A program made the translations under genes and the position numbers. From NCBI GenBank assembly GCA_019241085.1, contig JAFAXH010000121.1:1-33229 (forward strand): 33,229 nucleotides of DNA, read 5' to 3'. Every line of letters starts with the position of its first letter. Positions within the stretch are counted from its first letter, which is position 1. The notes below the pieces were generated by a model, which made no database searches, was not told the origin of the DNA, and saw only the letters and a program-made list of their open reading frames with translations. The stretch is from Verrucomicrobiota bacterium (GTDB lineage: Bacteria; Verrucomicrobiota; Verrucomicrobiia; Chthoniobacterales; SZAS-18). Positions 1 through 7,839 of this stretch are shown here, piece by piece.

Positions 1-522
1 GCTTACGGCGTGGAGCTGGTTTTCACCGCCGACGCCTTGCGCGAGATCGCCCGGCAGGCCGCCGACGAGAAGACCGGCGCGCGCGGTTTGCTCACGGTCG
101 TCGAGCGGCTGTTGCGCGAGGCGAAATACGAGTTGCCCGGCGCGGGCGTGGAGCGGCTGGAGGTCAACGCGGCGTTTGTCGCTGATCCCGCGACGAGCCT
201 GCGCGCGCTGCTGGAGGCCGGCGCCGAGCGGCGCGATGCCGCCAGCGCGCACGAGTTTGCCGCCGACTTCAACCGGCAGCACCATGTCGCGCTGCGGTTT
301 GCGGATGAGGACGCGCTGCACGCGCTCATCGACCGCGCGCACGCGGAGAACAGCGGCGTCCGCGCGCTCTGCGAGCGGTTGTTCAGAGATTACCAATTCG
401 GTCTCGGCCTGATCCAAAAAAACACGGGCCGGCGCGAGTTTGCGCTGCCTCGCGCGGCGGTGGAAAACCCGGATGGATTTTTAAGCGAATGGGTCGTGCG
501 TTCTTACCAAGGTTCGTCTTGA
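1..522 (+). CDS. C-terminal part of a ClpX-like AAA+ ATPase (5' end outside window)
   Basis: The frame is open from the first base, so the gene starts upstream of the window; a GTG at position 10 only mimics a start. The visible 173 residues begin in the small C-terminal AAA+ lid subdomain of the ClpX type. The stretch [20 protein letters not shown] followed by RGL is the ClpX sensor-2 region, and KYELP follows it. After that comes an extension of about 100 residues (from [10 protein letters not shown] to the end) that E. coli ClpX lacks but ClpX paralogues of several phyla carry. The role is ATP-driven unfolding of proteins, possibly for a ClpP-type protease. The N-terminal zinc finger and Walker motifs cannot be seen, so a true ClpX and a paralogue cannot be separated, though the long tail favours a paralogue. 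Confidence 0.8.
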   Translation, partial: AYGVELVFTADALREIARQAADEKTGARGLLTVVERLLREAKYELPGAGVERLEVNAAFVADPATSLRALLEAGAERRDAASAHEFAADFNRQHHVALRFADEDALHALIDRAHAENSGVRALCERLFRDYQFGLGLIQKNTGRREFALPRAAVENPDGFLSEWVVRSYQGSS

Positions 523-548
523 ATTGAACCAGGAAAAATTTTCTCCCC

Positions 549-1070
549 ATGCACCAGCCGTCCCTTTCCCCCGCGGCCATCTGGACCAAGGCGTTTTGCG
601 GTTTGCTGGGGTTGGCGCTGATTTTTTGCGGGCCAGCCCGCGTGCGCGCTGACGACCCGGCGCCGGTCGATACGGAATATTTTCATTCGGTCGGCGGCGT
701 GTTCACCTACGACGAGCGGGACGGCATTGCGCGCAATTGGGTCGTCCTCACGCCACGCAAGCTCGGTCCGGGCAACGGCGCACTTTACCTGGAGATTTTT
801 TATGAAAATCCGCAGCGTGGCGCCGCGCCTTTGATCGAGCGCCGGACGGTCCGCCCGGCCGACAAGCGCAAGCCCATCGTGCTCCGCTCGCCACCGCTGA
901 CAGGACTGCGCACCGGCCGCAATTACACGACCACGGTGAAAATCTACGCCGATGCGGCGCACACGAATTCGCTCGGCACCCATGTGCAGGCGACGGCCAA
1001 CCATATTCCGCAGGAGCTTTTGGACCATCCGCGGCCTGCTGCCGCCGGCTCGCGCCGCCCTTCCCAATGA
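549..1070 (+). CDS. Secreted or periplasmic protein of unknown function
   Basis: This is a 173-residue protein that I do not recognise. An ATG start lies 26 nt after the stop of the ClpX-like gene. The N-terminus looks like a Sec signal peptide: a hydrophobic core (FCGLLGLALIFCG) ends in an Ala-x-Ala-like site near residues 30-35 (ARVRADD). The mature part is about 140 residues and probably a beta-rich single domain, with YFHSVGGVFTYDERDGIARN near its start and a Pro/Ala/Arg-rich tail. It contains no cysteine pairs, enzyme motif or membrane segment after the signal. It is followed at 84 nt by the cyclase-like gene on the same strand. Function cannot be stated. Confidence 0.7.
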   Translation: MHQPSLSPAAIWTKAFCGLLGLALIFCGPARVRADDPAPVDTEYFHSVGGVFTYDERDGIARNWVVLTPRKLGPGNGALYLEIFYENPQRGAAPLIERRTVRPADKRKPIVLRSPPLTGLRTGRNYTTTVKIYADAAHTNSLGTHVQATANHIPQELLDHPRPAAAGSRRPSQ

Positions 1071-1153
1071 TGCGATACCCGCCACGGCGGTGACTTGGCA
1101 GTTTCACCGTTTCCGTCTTGCCATCGAGCTTCTGAGCAGCCTTATTTTTCCCT

Positions 1154-2536
1154 GTGTCCCGCCACGCCAAGTTCGCGCTATTTGTCGGCTTGCAAGTGAG
1201 TTGGGTGCTGGCCGCGATCTACGCCTTGGGATTTCTCATCGTGCCTGACACCGCGCTGGCCCGCGCGCTGGGCCTGCCGGTGGAAGCCGAGGCGAAGTTG
1301 GTGAACGCCCACGCGTTCCTGCAATATGCCGCGATCCTCGCGCTGGCTTTTGGGATCGCGTGGACCACCGTCGATCTGCGCCGGCCGCTGGCGCGCGCAC
1401 TGATCGCCGCGGGCGCGGTGACGCAGATGTTCACCTGCTGCGGGCTGCTCGCGCTCTTTGGGATTTATTTTTCACCGTTTTTACCCGCACTCGCGGGCGT
1501 GCTGGCTTTCGCGGCCGGCGCTTATTACGCCCGCAGCGGAGCCGGCCGGCGGCGCGATGCGGTGGATGCCGTTTTCGCCGGGCGCGTCTCGCCCGAGACG
1601 GCGCACGCGCTCGCCACCTCGCGGGTCGGCGCGGCCGATCCGGTGGCGGCTACTTCGCTAGCTGAAGCGACGCACGGCCACGTGCGCGAATTAACGCTGG
1701 TGATCTGCGAAATTTTCAATCACGCCGCGCTCCTCGACACGCTGTCGGCCGCCGATTATTTGCGTTTGACCAACGCGTTTCTCGACCGCGCCGCCGATGC
1801 GCTCGTCCGCGCCGGCGGCTGTTTGGTTTCCTGCAACGGCGAAGGCGTCACCGCTTTTTTTGGCGCACCGTTGCCGGGTCAGGTGCATAGCCACGCTGTC
1901 CTCGGCTGCCGCGCGGCGCTGGAGGTCGCGCGACGGGTGCGAGCCTTGAACGAGAGCTGGCACCAGGAATTTGATGGTGAGATTGCGACGACGTTTCCCG
2001 GTTGCGATGTGCGCATCGGCATCAACAGCGGCGAGATGATCGCTGGCCGTTTCGGCCCCGCGCCCGGCACGCTCGACACCGAGACGGCGGACGCTGCGGC
2101 GCTGGCAGGTTACGGCGTGGCCGGCGACGAGGTGGCATTCGCCCGGCGGCTCTGCGCGGCCAATCTGATCTACGGCTCGGTCGCGCTGATCGGCGCGCGC
2201 ACCTATGAACTGGCCGAATCCGCCATGGAGGCCCGTCCGCTGGAGCTTCTGCGCCGGCGGGTCGGCGGCGATTGGCTGGAAGTCTATGAATTGCTCGGCG
2301 AACCGCACGAGTTGAGCGAGACCGACCAGCGGCGGCGCGAGCTGTTTTGGACCGGCGTGATTTTCTTCCGTGAACGCCGGCTTGATGAAGCACTGGATCA
2401 CTTTCTCAATGCCCGCGCACTGGATGAAAACAGCGCCGATGGCCCGCTCGATTTTTACATTCGCCGCATCGAGAACCTGCGCCAGCAAGACCCGTCGGAA
2501 GAGTGGGAAACGACGCGGATGTTGAATGCGCTGTGA
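1154..2536 (+). CDS. Membrane-anchored class III adenylate/guanylate cyclase-like protein with altered active site
   Basis: This 460-residue protein starts at GTG. Four hydrophobic segments (about residues 7-30, 56-70, 82-106 and 108-125) are followed by the linker RRRDAVDAVFAGRVSPE, typical before class III cyclase domains. The catalytic domain spans about 178-380, followed by a conserved tail (FFRERRLDEALDHFLNARAL). Intact cyclases make cAMP or cGMP using two Asp residues that bind metal. Here the first lies in ICEIFNH (E186 where FADI is usual) and the second in NGEGVTAFFGAP (E230 where GD is usual). The substrate-binding Lys position appears to be Ser226, and the Asn of the GDxVN motif is Ala328, while the Arg at 332 remains. 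The fold is clear but activity is doubtful: it may be a pseudo-cyclase or sensor, or use Glu ligands. Confidence 0.8.
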   Translation: MSRHAKFALFVGLQVSWVLAAIYALGFLIVPDTALARALGLPVEAEAKLVNAHAFLQYAAILALAFGIAWTTVDLRRPLARALIAAGAVTQMFTCCGLLALFGIYFSPFLPALAGVLAFAAGAYYARSGAGRRRDAVDAVFAGRVSPETAHALATSRVGAADPVAATSLAEATHGHVRELTLVICEIFNHAALLDTLSAADYLRLTNAFLDRAADALVRAGGCLVSCNGEGVTAFFGAPLPGQVHSHAVLGCRAALEVARRVRALNESWHQEFDGEIATTFPGCDVRIGINSGEMIAGRFGPAPGTLDTETADAAALAGYGVAGDEVAFARRLCAANLIYGSVALIGARTYELAESAMEARPLELLRRRVGGDWLEVYELLGEPHELSETDQRRRELFWTGVIFFRERRLDEALDHFLNARALDENSADGPLDFYIRRIENLRQQDPSEEWETTRMLNAL

Positions 2537-2554
2537 GCGGTCGGCGAAGAAGAG

Positions 2555-2642
2555 TTTGCCCGCGAAACACGCGAAATGACGCGAAAGGAAAACCATTTTC
2601 TATTCTGAATTTTCGCGCCTTTTCGCGTGTTTCGCGGGCAAA
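2555..2642. repeat. Intergenic palindrome with 22-bp perfect arms
   Basis: The left arm 2555-2576 and right arm 2621-2642 are exact reverse complements over 22 bp (TTTGCCCGCGAAACACGCG plus AAA). Pairing continues inward with one or two mismatches to about 2586 and 2611. The unit GCGAAA recurs with 9-10 nt spacing in each arm, three times in the left arm and inverted in the right. It lies between the cyclase-like gene and recR. It resembles REP/MITE-like non-coding repeats, and as RNA would form a long hairpin that could end or shield transcripts. No T-tract follows either arm. Confidence 0.85.
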
Positions 2643-2731
2643 CCTTAAATCGTTCCACAAGAGCTGATTATATTCCAAAATATCCCAGGAAATCCGGGGA
2701 GTTTTGTGCTAGCTTGGCGGACCAAATTCCC

Positions 2732-3376
2732 ATGCAGCGCATCGATTATCCCGAACCTCTCCAGCGCCTCGTTTTTCAGCTCAAACGCCTGCCCGGCATT
2801 GGTCCGCGCAGCGCCGAGCGCATCGCTCTCTGGCTCGTCGGCAGCGCGCACGCGACGCCGGGCCGCAACGGCCAGACCGCCGGCGCGCGGGGACGCGATC
2901 TCGCGACGGCGATCACTGAAACCGCCGAGGCGGTGCATCCGTGTCCGCAGTGCGGGTTTTTCACCACGGCGCCGCTGTGTGCAATTTGCGAGGACGACTC
3001 GCGCGCGGGCGGTCCGCTCTGCGTCGTCGAGCAGCCGACAGACATTTTGCCGTTGGAACGCACCGGCGTTTTCCGCGGGCGCTACCACGCGCTCGGCGGC
3101 CGGCTGGCGCCGCTGGATCACGTCAGCCCCGAGGATTTGAACATCGACGGCTTGCTCGACCGCGTGCGCGCGGGCCACGCGGCCGAGGTCATCCTCGCGC
3201 TCGGCGCCGACGTGGAGGGCGAGGCGACGGCGCAATATCTGGCGGGATTGCTGCGCGAGTTTCCGCACGTGCGGGTGACGCGCATCGCGCAAGGTTTGCC
3301 CGCGGGTGGCGGACTCGAAGCGGCGGATGAATTGACGCTTTCCCGCGCGCTCACCGGCCGGGTGCGGCTGACTTGA
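2732..3376 (+). CDS. recR: Recombination mediator protein RecR
   Basis: RecR works with RecO (and RecF) to load RecA on gapped single-stranded DNA. The 214-residue protein has the family order: helix-hairpin-helix motif (LPGIGPRSAERIA, residues 20-32), a zinc finger with Cys71, Cys74, Cys83 and Cys86 (CPQCGFF ... CAIC), a Toprim domain starting near VVEQPTDIL (98-106), and a C-terminal segment with GLPAGGGLEAADELTLSRAL. It is about 12-15 residues longer than usual because of a Gly/Arg/Thr-rich insertion near residues 38-57, between the HhH and zinc finger. The ATG at 2732 is chosen because family similarity starts there; the frame is open further upstream but without recognisable sequence. 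It runs convergent to the TPR gene with a 22-nt gap. Confidence 0.95.
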   Translation: MQRIDYPEPLQRLVFQLKRLPGIGPRSAERIALWLVGSAHATPGRNGQTAGARGRDLATAITETAEAVHPCPQCGFFTTAPLCAICEDDSRAGGPLCVVEQPTDILPLERTGVFRGRYHALGGRLAPLDHVSPEDLNIDGLLDRVRAGHAAEVILALGADVEGEATAQYLAGLLREFPHVRVTRIAQGLPAGGGLEAADELTLSRALTGRVRLT

Positions 3377-3398
3377 AAGACGTTGTTTTAACGAACGG

Positions 3399-4865
3399 TC
3401 AGCGGAAAAATTCCGCCAGTTCCGGCCGCCAGCTTTCGGATGTGAAAAGCGGGTCGTTGATTAAAAAATTAAAGACGGTCGGATCGAGCGCCGCGCGCGC
3501 GCGGCGCAGGTCGCCGGCGGCATCTGCGAGCTGGCCGTTGCGCAACGCGCGTGCAGCCAGGCCGATCCAAGCGCCGCCAAGTGTCTGGGGTGTGGTCAAG
3601 GCGGCGTCGAGCTGGGCGTTGGCAATGGCCGCCTCGTCGCCGCCGACTTCCAGTTGCGAAAGCCAAAGTTCCGCCTGATACATGCTGCGATTATTATCCT
3701 GCTGATTGCGGCGCACGGCGGCGCGCAGCTTTTCGACCGATTCGCCGACTTTGCCTGCGCGGCGCAAAACGTAGCCCCAGAAAAAATAGGGATCGGCGCG
3801 CGTGGGGTCGGCATTGACCGCGAGGGCAAACTCCGCCAGCGCCCGGTCTTGCTCGCCGGTGCGCACGTGCAGCAGCGCGCGCAGGAACGCCGCGTCGGCG
3901 ATGAGCGTGGACGCCATGCCGCGGGAACGCGAGGCCGCCGCGCGCTCGAGCAGTTGAGCGAGAGCGGCGTCGGCGGCGCTCGGGTCGCCAGCCAAGGCGG
4001 CGTTGCGCGCCTGCTCGATGGCGAGCGTGGGCCAGTTCGGATACCGTTTTCCCGCAGTCTCGAACGCCGCGCGAGCGGTGGCGTAGCGTCCATCGCTGGC
4101 GGCAGCAAAGGCGCCTTCGACATCCGCGAGGGCCGCGGCGGTCGGCGGTTCAACGGCCCCTTCGCTGCGGTCGGGCGCATTGCCCGCCGACGCGGCGCCG
4201 CCGGTATAGCGGCCGATGAAGTAACCGGCCGCGACGCTGGTGAGCACAAAAACCAGCGCCAGGCTGGCGAGCACCCAAGTGCGCCGCGTCCAGGCGGCAT
4301 CGGGTGTCTGCGCCGGCAGCGTCGGCGCCGGAGCTACATCGAACGGCAATTCGTTGACCGCGAGGAAGCGCTCGCGAAAAGTCAGCGGAAAGCCCCCGGC
4401 CGGCTCAAACTCCGGCCCGCGGTCGGGCGTCGGCTCCTCTGATTCTGGCGGCGTGGCCAAAGGTGACGGCGCCAGCTCGCGCGGACGCCGCATCTCTGGC
4501 GGAATGGGTCTTGGCCGGGGCAAAGGCGATGCTGGGAGCGGCGCGGCTGGTGGTGCCGGCGCGGATTCCGCCGTTGCGGCCTCGGTGGTGGCGGCGGCTG
4601 TTCCCGGCAGTGCTGATTCCGGCTCGATGGCGGCAGGGTTTTCCTGCGTGTCATCTGCAGTTGGCAAAAGCGCGTTCTCAGCGTCAGTCTCCGCTGCGGC
4701 GGGCAGTTCCTCCGTATCTGCGGCTGCTTCGTTGGCCGTCTCGGCGCGCGGCGCGGTCGCTCGCGGCGCGGATGACGGGGCGCTGTTGCCGCGGCCCAGA
4801 CGCGAGCGGCGGCTGGGTTGCACGGGCAACAAATCACGAATGGGCTGCGGAGTGGGGTCGCTCAT
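3399..4865 (-). CDS. Single-pass membrane protein with Pro/Ala-rich N-terminus and TPR-like C-terminus
   Basis: This 488-residue protein has three parts: a low-complexity, probably disordered Pro/Ala/Glu-rich region (about 1-195), one transmembrane helix (about 197-217, WVLASLALVFVLTSVAAGYF), and an alpha-helical region (about 240-488) with TPR-like helix pairs such as ALAEFALAVNADPTRADPYF. The expected topology is N-terminus in the cytoplasm and TPR part outside, as in periplasmic scaffolds, but this is inferred. The ATG at 4865 (MSDPTPQP) is preferred over starts further upstream, because those would run through the fabI start region and encode Arg-rich non-family sequence. No enzyme motif is seen. 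It is divergent from fabI across a 181-nt spacer that must hold both promoters. Confidence 0.75.
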   Translation of the reverse strand: MSDPTPQPIRDLLPVQPSRRSRLGRGNSAPSSAPRATAPRAETANEAAADTEELPAAAETDAENALLPTADDTQENPAAIEPESALPGTAAATTEAATAESAPAPPAAPLPASPLPRPRPIPPEMRRPRELAPSPLATPPESEEPTPDRGPEFEPAGGFPLTFRERFLAVNELPFDVAPAPTLPAQTPDAAWTRRTWVLASLALVFVLTSVAAGYFIGRYTGGAASAGNAPDRSEGAVEPPTAAALADVEGAFAAASDGRYATARAAFETAGKRYPNWPTLAIEQARNAALAGDPSAADAALAQLLERAAASRSRGMASTLIADAAFLRALLHVRTGEQDRALAEFALAVNADPTRADPYFFWGYVLRRAGKVGESVEKLRAAVRRNQQDNNRSMYQAELWLSQLEVGGDEAAIANAQLDAALTTPQTLGGAWIGLAARALRNGQLADAAGDLRRARAALDPTVFNFLINDPLFTSESWRPELAEFFR

Positions 4866-5046
4866 GGACTGCGGGAAAGTCGCGCGAAGTGCGGAGATCA
4901 CCTTGGCCCGGCGCGAGGGGGTTTTCAACCGTGGGCGCTGTCGGCGGGCTGGCGCGCGGAGCGGAATTTTCCCCTTGGCCTCGACGCGGTTTCGCCCGTA
5001 GCTTTCGTGCTCGGCAACAGATCGTTCCTTTTCTCCAAAACTTCCT

Positions 5047-5847
5047 ATGACCACGTCCACCAGCAGCCCCGCCATCCCCCCCATTCTCGCCGGCAAAACG
5101 GGCCTAGTTTTCGGCGTCGCGAACAAACGCTCCATCGCCTGGGCCATCGCGAAGGCGTGGCACGCGGCGGGCGCGAAGCTGATCTTTTCGTATCAAGGCG
5201 AGCGCATCAAAGGCTACGTCGAGGAACTCACGAGCGAGCTGGATGAAAACGTGCCGTTCTATCCGTGCGACGTGTCGCGCGACGAGGACATCAGCGAATT
5301 TTTTGCCAGCGCGCGGCAGCACACGGAGCGGGTTGACCTCGTGCTGCACTCGATTGCCTACGCGCCGAAGGAGGCGCTGGAAAACGACTTTCTTTCCACG
5401 AACCGCGAGGCGTTTCGCGTGGCGCACGACATCTCCGCGTATTCGCTCGTCGCGCTTGCGCGCGAGGCCGCGCCGCTGATGACCGAGGGCGGCTCCATCG
5501 TGGCGATGAGCTATTACGGCGCGGAAAAAGTGGTGCCGCACTACAACGTGATGGGCGTGGCCAAGGCCAGCCTGGAAGCGACGACGCGCTACCTGGCATT
5601 TGATCTCGGCCCGAAAAAAATCCGTGTGAACTGCATCTCCGCCGGTCCGATGAACACGCTCGCCGCCCGCGGCATCAGCGGCTTCACGCAGATGATCAAA
5701 CATTATCAAGACCGCGCGCCGCTGCGGCGTTCCTGCACCGCGGAGGAACTCGGCCAGACCGGCGTCTTTCTCGCCAGCGAAGGCGCGGGCGCGATCACCG
5801 GCCAGGTGATTTACGTCGATGGCGGCTATCAGATCATGGGGATGTGA
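5047..5847 (+). CDS. fabI: Enoyl-[acyl-carrier-protein] reductase (NADH), FabI
   Basis: FabI carries out the last reduction of each fatty-acid elongation cycle (trans-2-enoyl-ACP to acyl-ACP) in the cytoplasm. The 266-residue length is normal. It has the divergent SDR nucleotide motif GVANKRSIAWAIA (23-35), the HSIAYAP strand (101-107), and the active-site segment SYYGAEKVVPHYNVMGVAK, giving Tyr156, catalytic Tyr166 and Lys173 with the FabI spacing Y-x6-K. A C-terminal TGQVIYVDGGYQIMGM completes the family pattern. Six nt after its stop lies the HicB-like gene, whose ribosome site (GAGG) overlaps the fabI stop, so co-transcription is likely. Its product is the type of enzyme inhibited by triclosan. 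Confidence 0.96.
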   Translation: MTTSTSSPAIPPILAGKTGLVFGVANKRSIAWAIAKAWHAAGAKLIFSYQGERIKGYVEELTSELDENVPFYPCDVSRDEDISEFFASARQHTERVDLVLHSIAYAPKEALENDFLSTNREAFRVAHDISAYSLVALAREAAPLMTEGGSIVAMSYYGAEKVVPHYNVMGVAKASLEATTRYLAFDLGPKKIRVNCISAGPMNTLAARGISGFTQMIKHYQDRAPLRRSCTAEELGQTGVFLASEGAGAITGQVIYVDGGYQIMGM

Positions 5848-5853
5848 GGTTTT

Positions 5854-6024
5854 ATGAAAACGCCTTTCACCGCGATCTACAAACAGGACGGCGATTGGTG
5901 GATTGGTTGGATCGAAGAGATGCCGGGGGTGAACGCACAGGACGCCACCAAGGAAGAATTGTTCGAATCGTTGCGCGTTGCTCTCACCGAGGCGCTGGAA
6001 CTTAATCTAAAAAGTTGGGCATGA
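5854..6024 (+). CDS. HicB-like small protein (56 residues)
   Basis: The translation begins MKTPFTAIYKQDGDWWIGWI and ends LELNLKSWA. The pattern (x-F-T-A-x-Y-x-x-D-G-x-W-W-I-G-x-x-x-E-x-P-G-V-x-A-Q-x-x-T-x-E-E-L) matches the partial RNase-H-like fold of HicB antitoxins (UPF0150 family). It has no C-terminal DNA-binding domain. No HicA toxin gene lies beside it. Its stop overlaps the next start as ATGA, and it starts 6 nt after fabI, which places it inside a tight operon. Base composition is lower in GC than fabI and continues so into the next reading frame. It may be an orphan antitoxin or the surviving half of a transferred pair. Confidence 0.75.
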   Translation: MKTPFTAIYKQDGDWWIGWIEEMPGVNAQDATKEELFESLRVALTEALELNLKSWA

Positions 6025-7754
6025 GCGAGGCACCGTTAAGCCCAGAACAGCGGCTACACGCGCTCGAAAACTCGTTCCTGCCTTCTCCGGAGGATGCGAC
6101 GAAGTGGAAGCAACAAGCCGCTGCCGATTACGATGAAATTGTTGCGCTCGGCTTGGCGGAGCGTGCGTGGAAAGAGTTCACCACCAGGATTCCAGAGGCA
6201 TCGGTCCAACGATGGAGCATTGGCTATTTTGCAAATAATGAAAATATCTGGTGCGATTTTCGATATAAGATAGCGGGATCAGACGAAGTCATCCAAAAAG
6301 AGTTTGGTTTCAGGAAACAAGCGGACTGCCAGTGGGCTCTCATGGCTTGGGAAGTTCCAGAACCACAGCTTAGCCTTGCTGAGAGCTTACATTATTTGCT
6401 CGGCGCTGATGGTGACACCGTTTCAGACGATCCCGCGACGCTCGCGGCGCACGCGGGCGACAAGTGGTTCGCGGCGCATGCGCCGGAAGCCGTCGTCTTC
6501 GCGCGCTCGGCGGAGGACGTTTCGCGCGTGCTGAAATTTTGCACCGAACGCGGCGTGCCGGTCACGGCGCGCGGCGCGGGCTACGGCTACGTCGGCGGCT
6601 GCGTGCCGGCGCGCGGCGGCGTGGCGTTGTCGTTGATGCAAATGAATTGCATTAAAGAAATCAACGCGCGCGATTTCGTCGCGGTCGCGCAGCCGGGCGT
6701 CATCACCGGCGAGTTGCAGGCTGCCGCGCGGGCGAAAAATTTGTATTACCCGCCCGATCCGGCGAGCCTGAAAAACTCGACCCTCGGCGGCAACATCGCC
6801 ACGAACGCCGGCGGGCCGAAGTGTTTGAAATACGGCGTCACGCGCCACTACGTGCTCGGCTTGGAAGTCGTGCTCGCCAACGGCGACATCGTGCGTTGCG
6901 GCGGACGCACGCATAAAAATAAAACGGGATTTGACCTCATCGGCCTCTTCGTCGGCAGCGAGGGAATGCTCGGCGTCGTCACTGAGGCGACGCTGCGCTT
7001 GCTGCCGCTGCCGCCGGCACGCGCGGCGTTGTCTTGCGGCTTTGCCGACATCCGCGCCGCGGCGGCGGCGGTGCAGGCGATCTTCGCGTCAGGCTGGTTG
7101 CCGGCGGCGCTGGAAATCGCGGATCGTTTCACGCTCGAAGCGGCGCGCGGATTTGTCGGCAAAGCCAACGTGCCGGCGGGCGACGCGCATTTGCTCGTGG
7201 AACTCGACGGCCGTGAAAATTCCCTGCGCAACGAGATCGAAGAATTGCGCGCACTGCTGCTCGGCGTCGGCGGACTGGAGCCGGCGACGGCGCTGAATGC
7301 CGATTGCGAACGGCTCTGGGATTTGCGCCGCGCGTTCTCGGAATCACTGAAATCCACCGGTCTGACGAAGCTCAACGAAGACGTGGTCGTTCCGCGCGGA
7401 CGACTGGTCGATCTCATCGACTTTGCCGCCGACATCCAGCGCCGCTACGGCGTGCCGGTCGCCTGTTTCGGGCACGCGGGCGACGGCAACATTCACGTCA
7501 ACCTGATGGCCGGCGGCTATCACGAACGCGCCGACGTGCGGGAAAACATGGACCGCGCGCTGGATGAATTATTCAACCAAATCATCACCTGGGGCGGCGC
7601 GATCACGGGCGAACACGGCGTCGGCCTGGCCAAGCGCCGCTGGTGGCCGCGGGCTTTGTCGGCGGAGAACCGCGCGCTGCACGCGCGCTTGAAAGCGGCG
7701 CTCGATCCGCGCGGGATTTTGAATCCGGGGAAATTTTTGGAAAGTGACGGGTGA
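6021..7754 (+). CDS. FAD-linked oxidase of the GlcD/D-lactate dehydrogenase family with an added N-terminal domain
   Basis: This 577-residue protein starts at an ATG that overlaps the HicB-like stop (ATGA). Residues from about 118 onward are a standard GlcD-type flavoprotein: FAD-binding PCMH domain (PEAVVFARSAEDV, then GAGYGYVGG, NSTLGGNIATNAGG and GSEGMLGVVTEATL) and a C-terminal FAD-oxidase domain (CFGHAGDGNIHVNL and GAITGEHGVGLAKRR). Such enzymes oxidise 2-hydroxy acids such as glycolate or D-lactate; the substrate here is unknown. Residues 1-117 have no counterpart in GlcD. They are rich in Trp, Phe and Lys, and their DNA is clearly lower in GC (about 43% by hand count over 6181-6300, against 80% over 6541-6600). 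An internal ATG at 6342 would give a normal-length enzyme. The last codons and stop lie in a repeat array. Confidence 0.85.
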   Translation: MSEAPLSPEQRLHALENSFLPSPEDATKWKQQAAADYDEIVALGLAERAWKEFTTRIPEASVQRWSIGYFANNENIWCDFRYKIAGSDEVIQKEFGFRKQADCQWALMAWEVPEPQLSLAESLHYLLGADGDTVSDDPATLAAHAGDKWFAAHAPEAVVFARSAEDVSRVLKFCTERGVPVTARGAGYGYVGGCVPARGGVALSLMQMNCIKEINARDFVAVAQPGVITGELQAAARAKNLYYPPDPASLKNSTLGGNIATNAGGPKCLKYGVTRHYVLGLEVVLANGDIVRCGGRTHKNKTGFDLIGLFVGSEGMLGVVTEATLRLLPLPPARAALSCGFADIRAAAAAVQAIFASGWLPAALEIADRFTLEAARGFVGKANVPAGDAHLLVELDGRENSLRNEIEELRALLLGVGGLEPATALNADCERLWDLRRAFSESLKSTGLTKLNEDVVVPRGRLVDLIDFAADIQRRYGVPVACFGHAGDGNIHVNLMAGGYHERADVRENMDRALDELFNQIITWGGAITGEHGVGLAKRRWWPRALSAENRALHARLKAALDPRGILNPGKFLESDG

Positions 7755-7799
7755 GAAGTGATTGGCAATTGGTCACTTCTCACTCCTCACCATTCACCT
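7744..7799. repeat. Heptamer array 1: GTGANNN units facing inverted NTCACNN units
   Basis: Eight 7-nt units sit in exact register. Three copies of GTGANNN begin at 7744, 7751 and 7758, a central unit at 7765 contains CAATTG, and four copies of NTCACNN begin at 7772, 7779, 7786 and 7793. The halves are complementary, giving an 11-bp perfect stem (7751-7761 with 7773-7783). The glcD-like stop codon (7752-7754) is the TGA of the second unit. It lies between two convergent genes, so a bidirectional transcript-end role is possible, though no T-tract is present. Confidence 0.8.
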
Positions 7800-7839
7800 T
7801 GGCGGTAAAATACCCGCCAGCAGTCGGATTTGTCGGCGA

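Noticed and set aside
4866..5147. Longer N-terminus for the TPR membrane protein
   Set aside because: It would overlap the fabI start region, and the added residues look like antisense translation. ATG 4865 gives a clean start.
5854..6024. Complete HicAB toxin-antitoxin system
   Set aside because: A HicA partner (about 60 residues, dsRBD-like with GSH motif) was looked for on both sides and not found, so only a HicB-like orphan is called.
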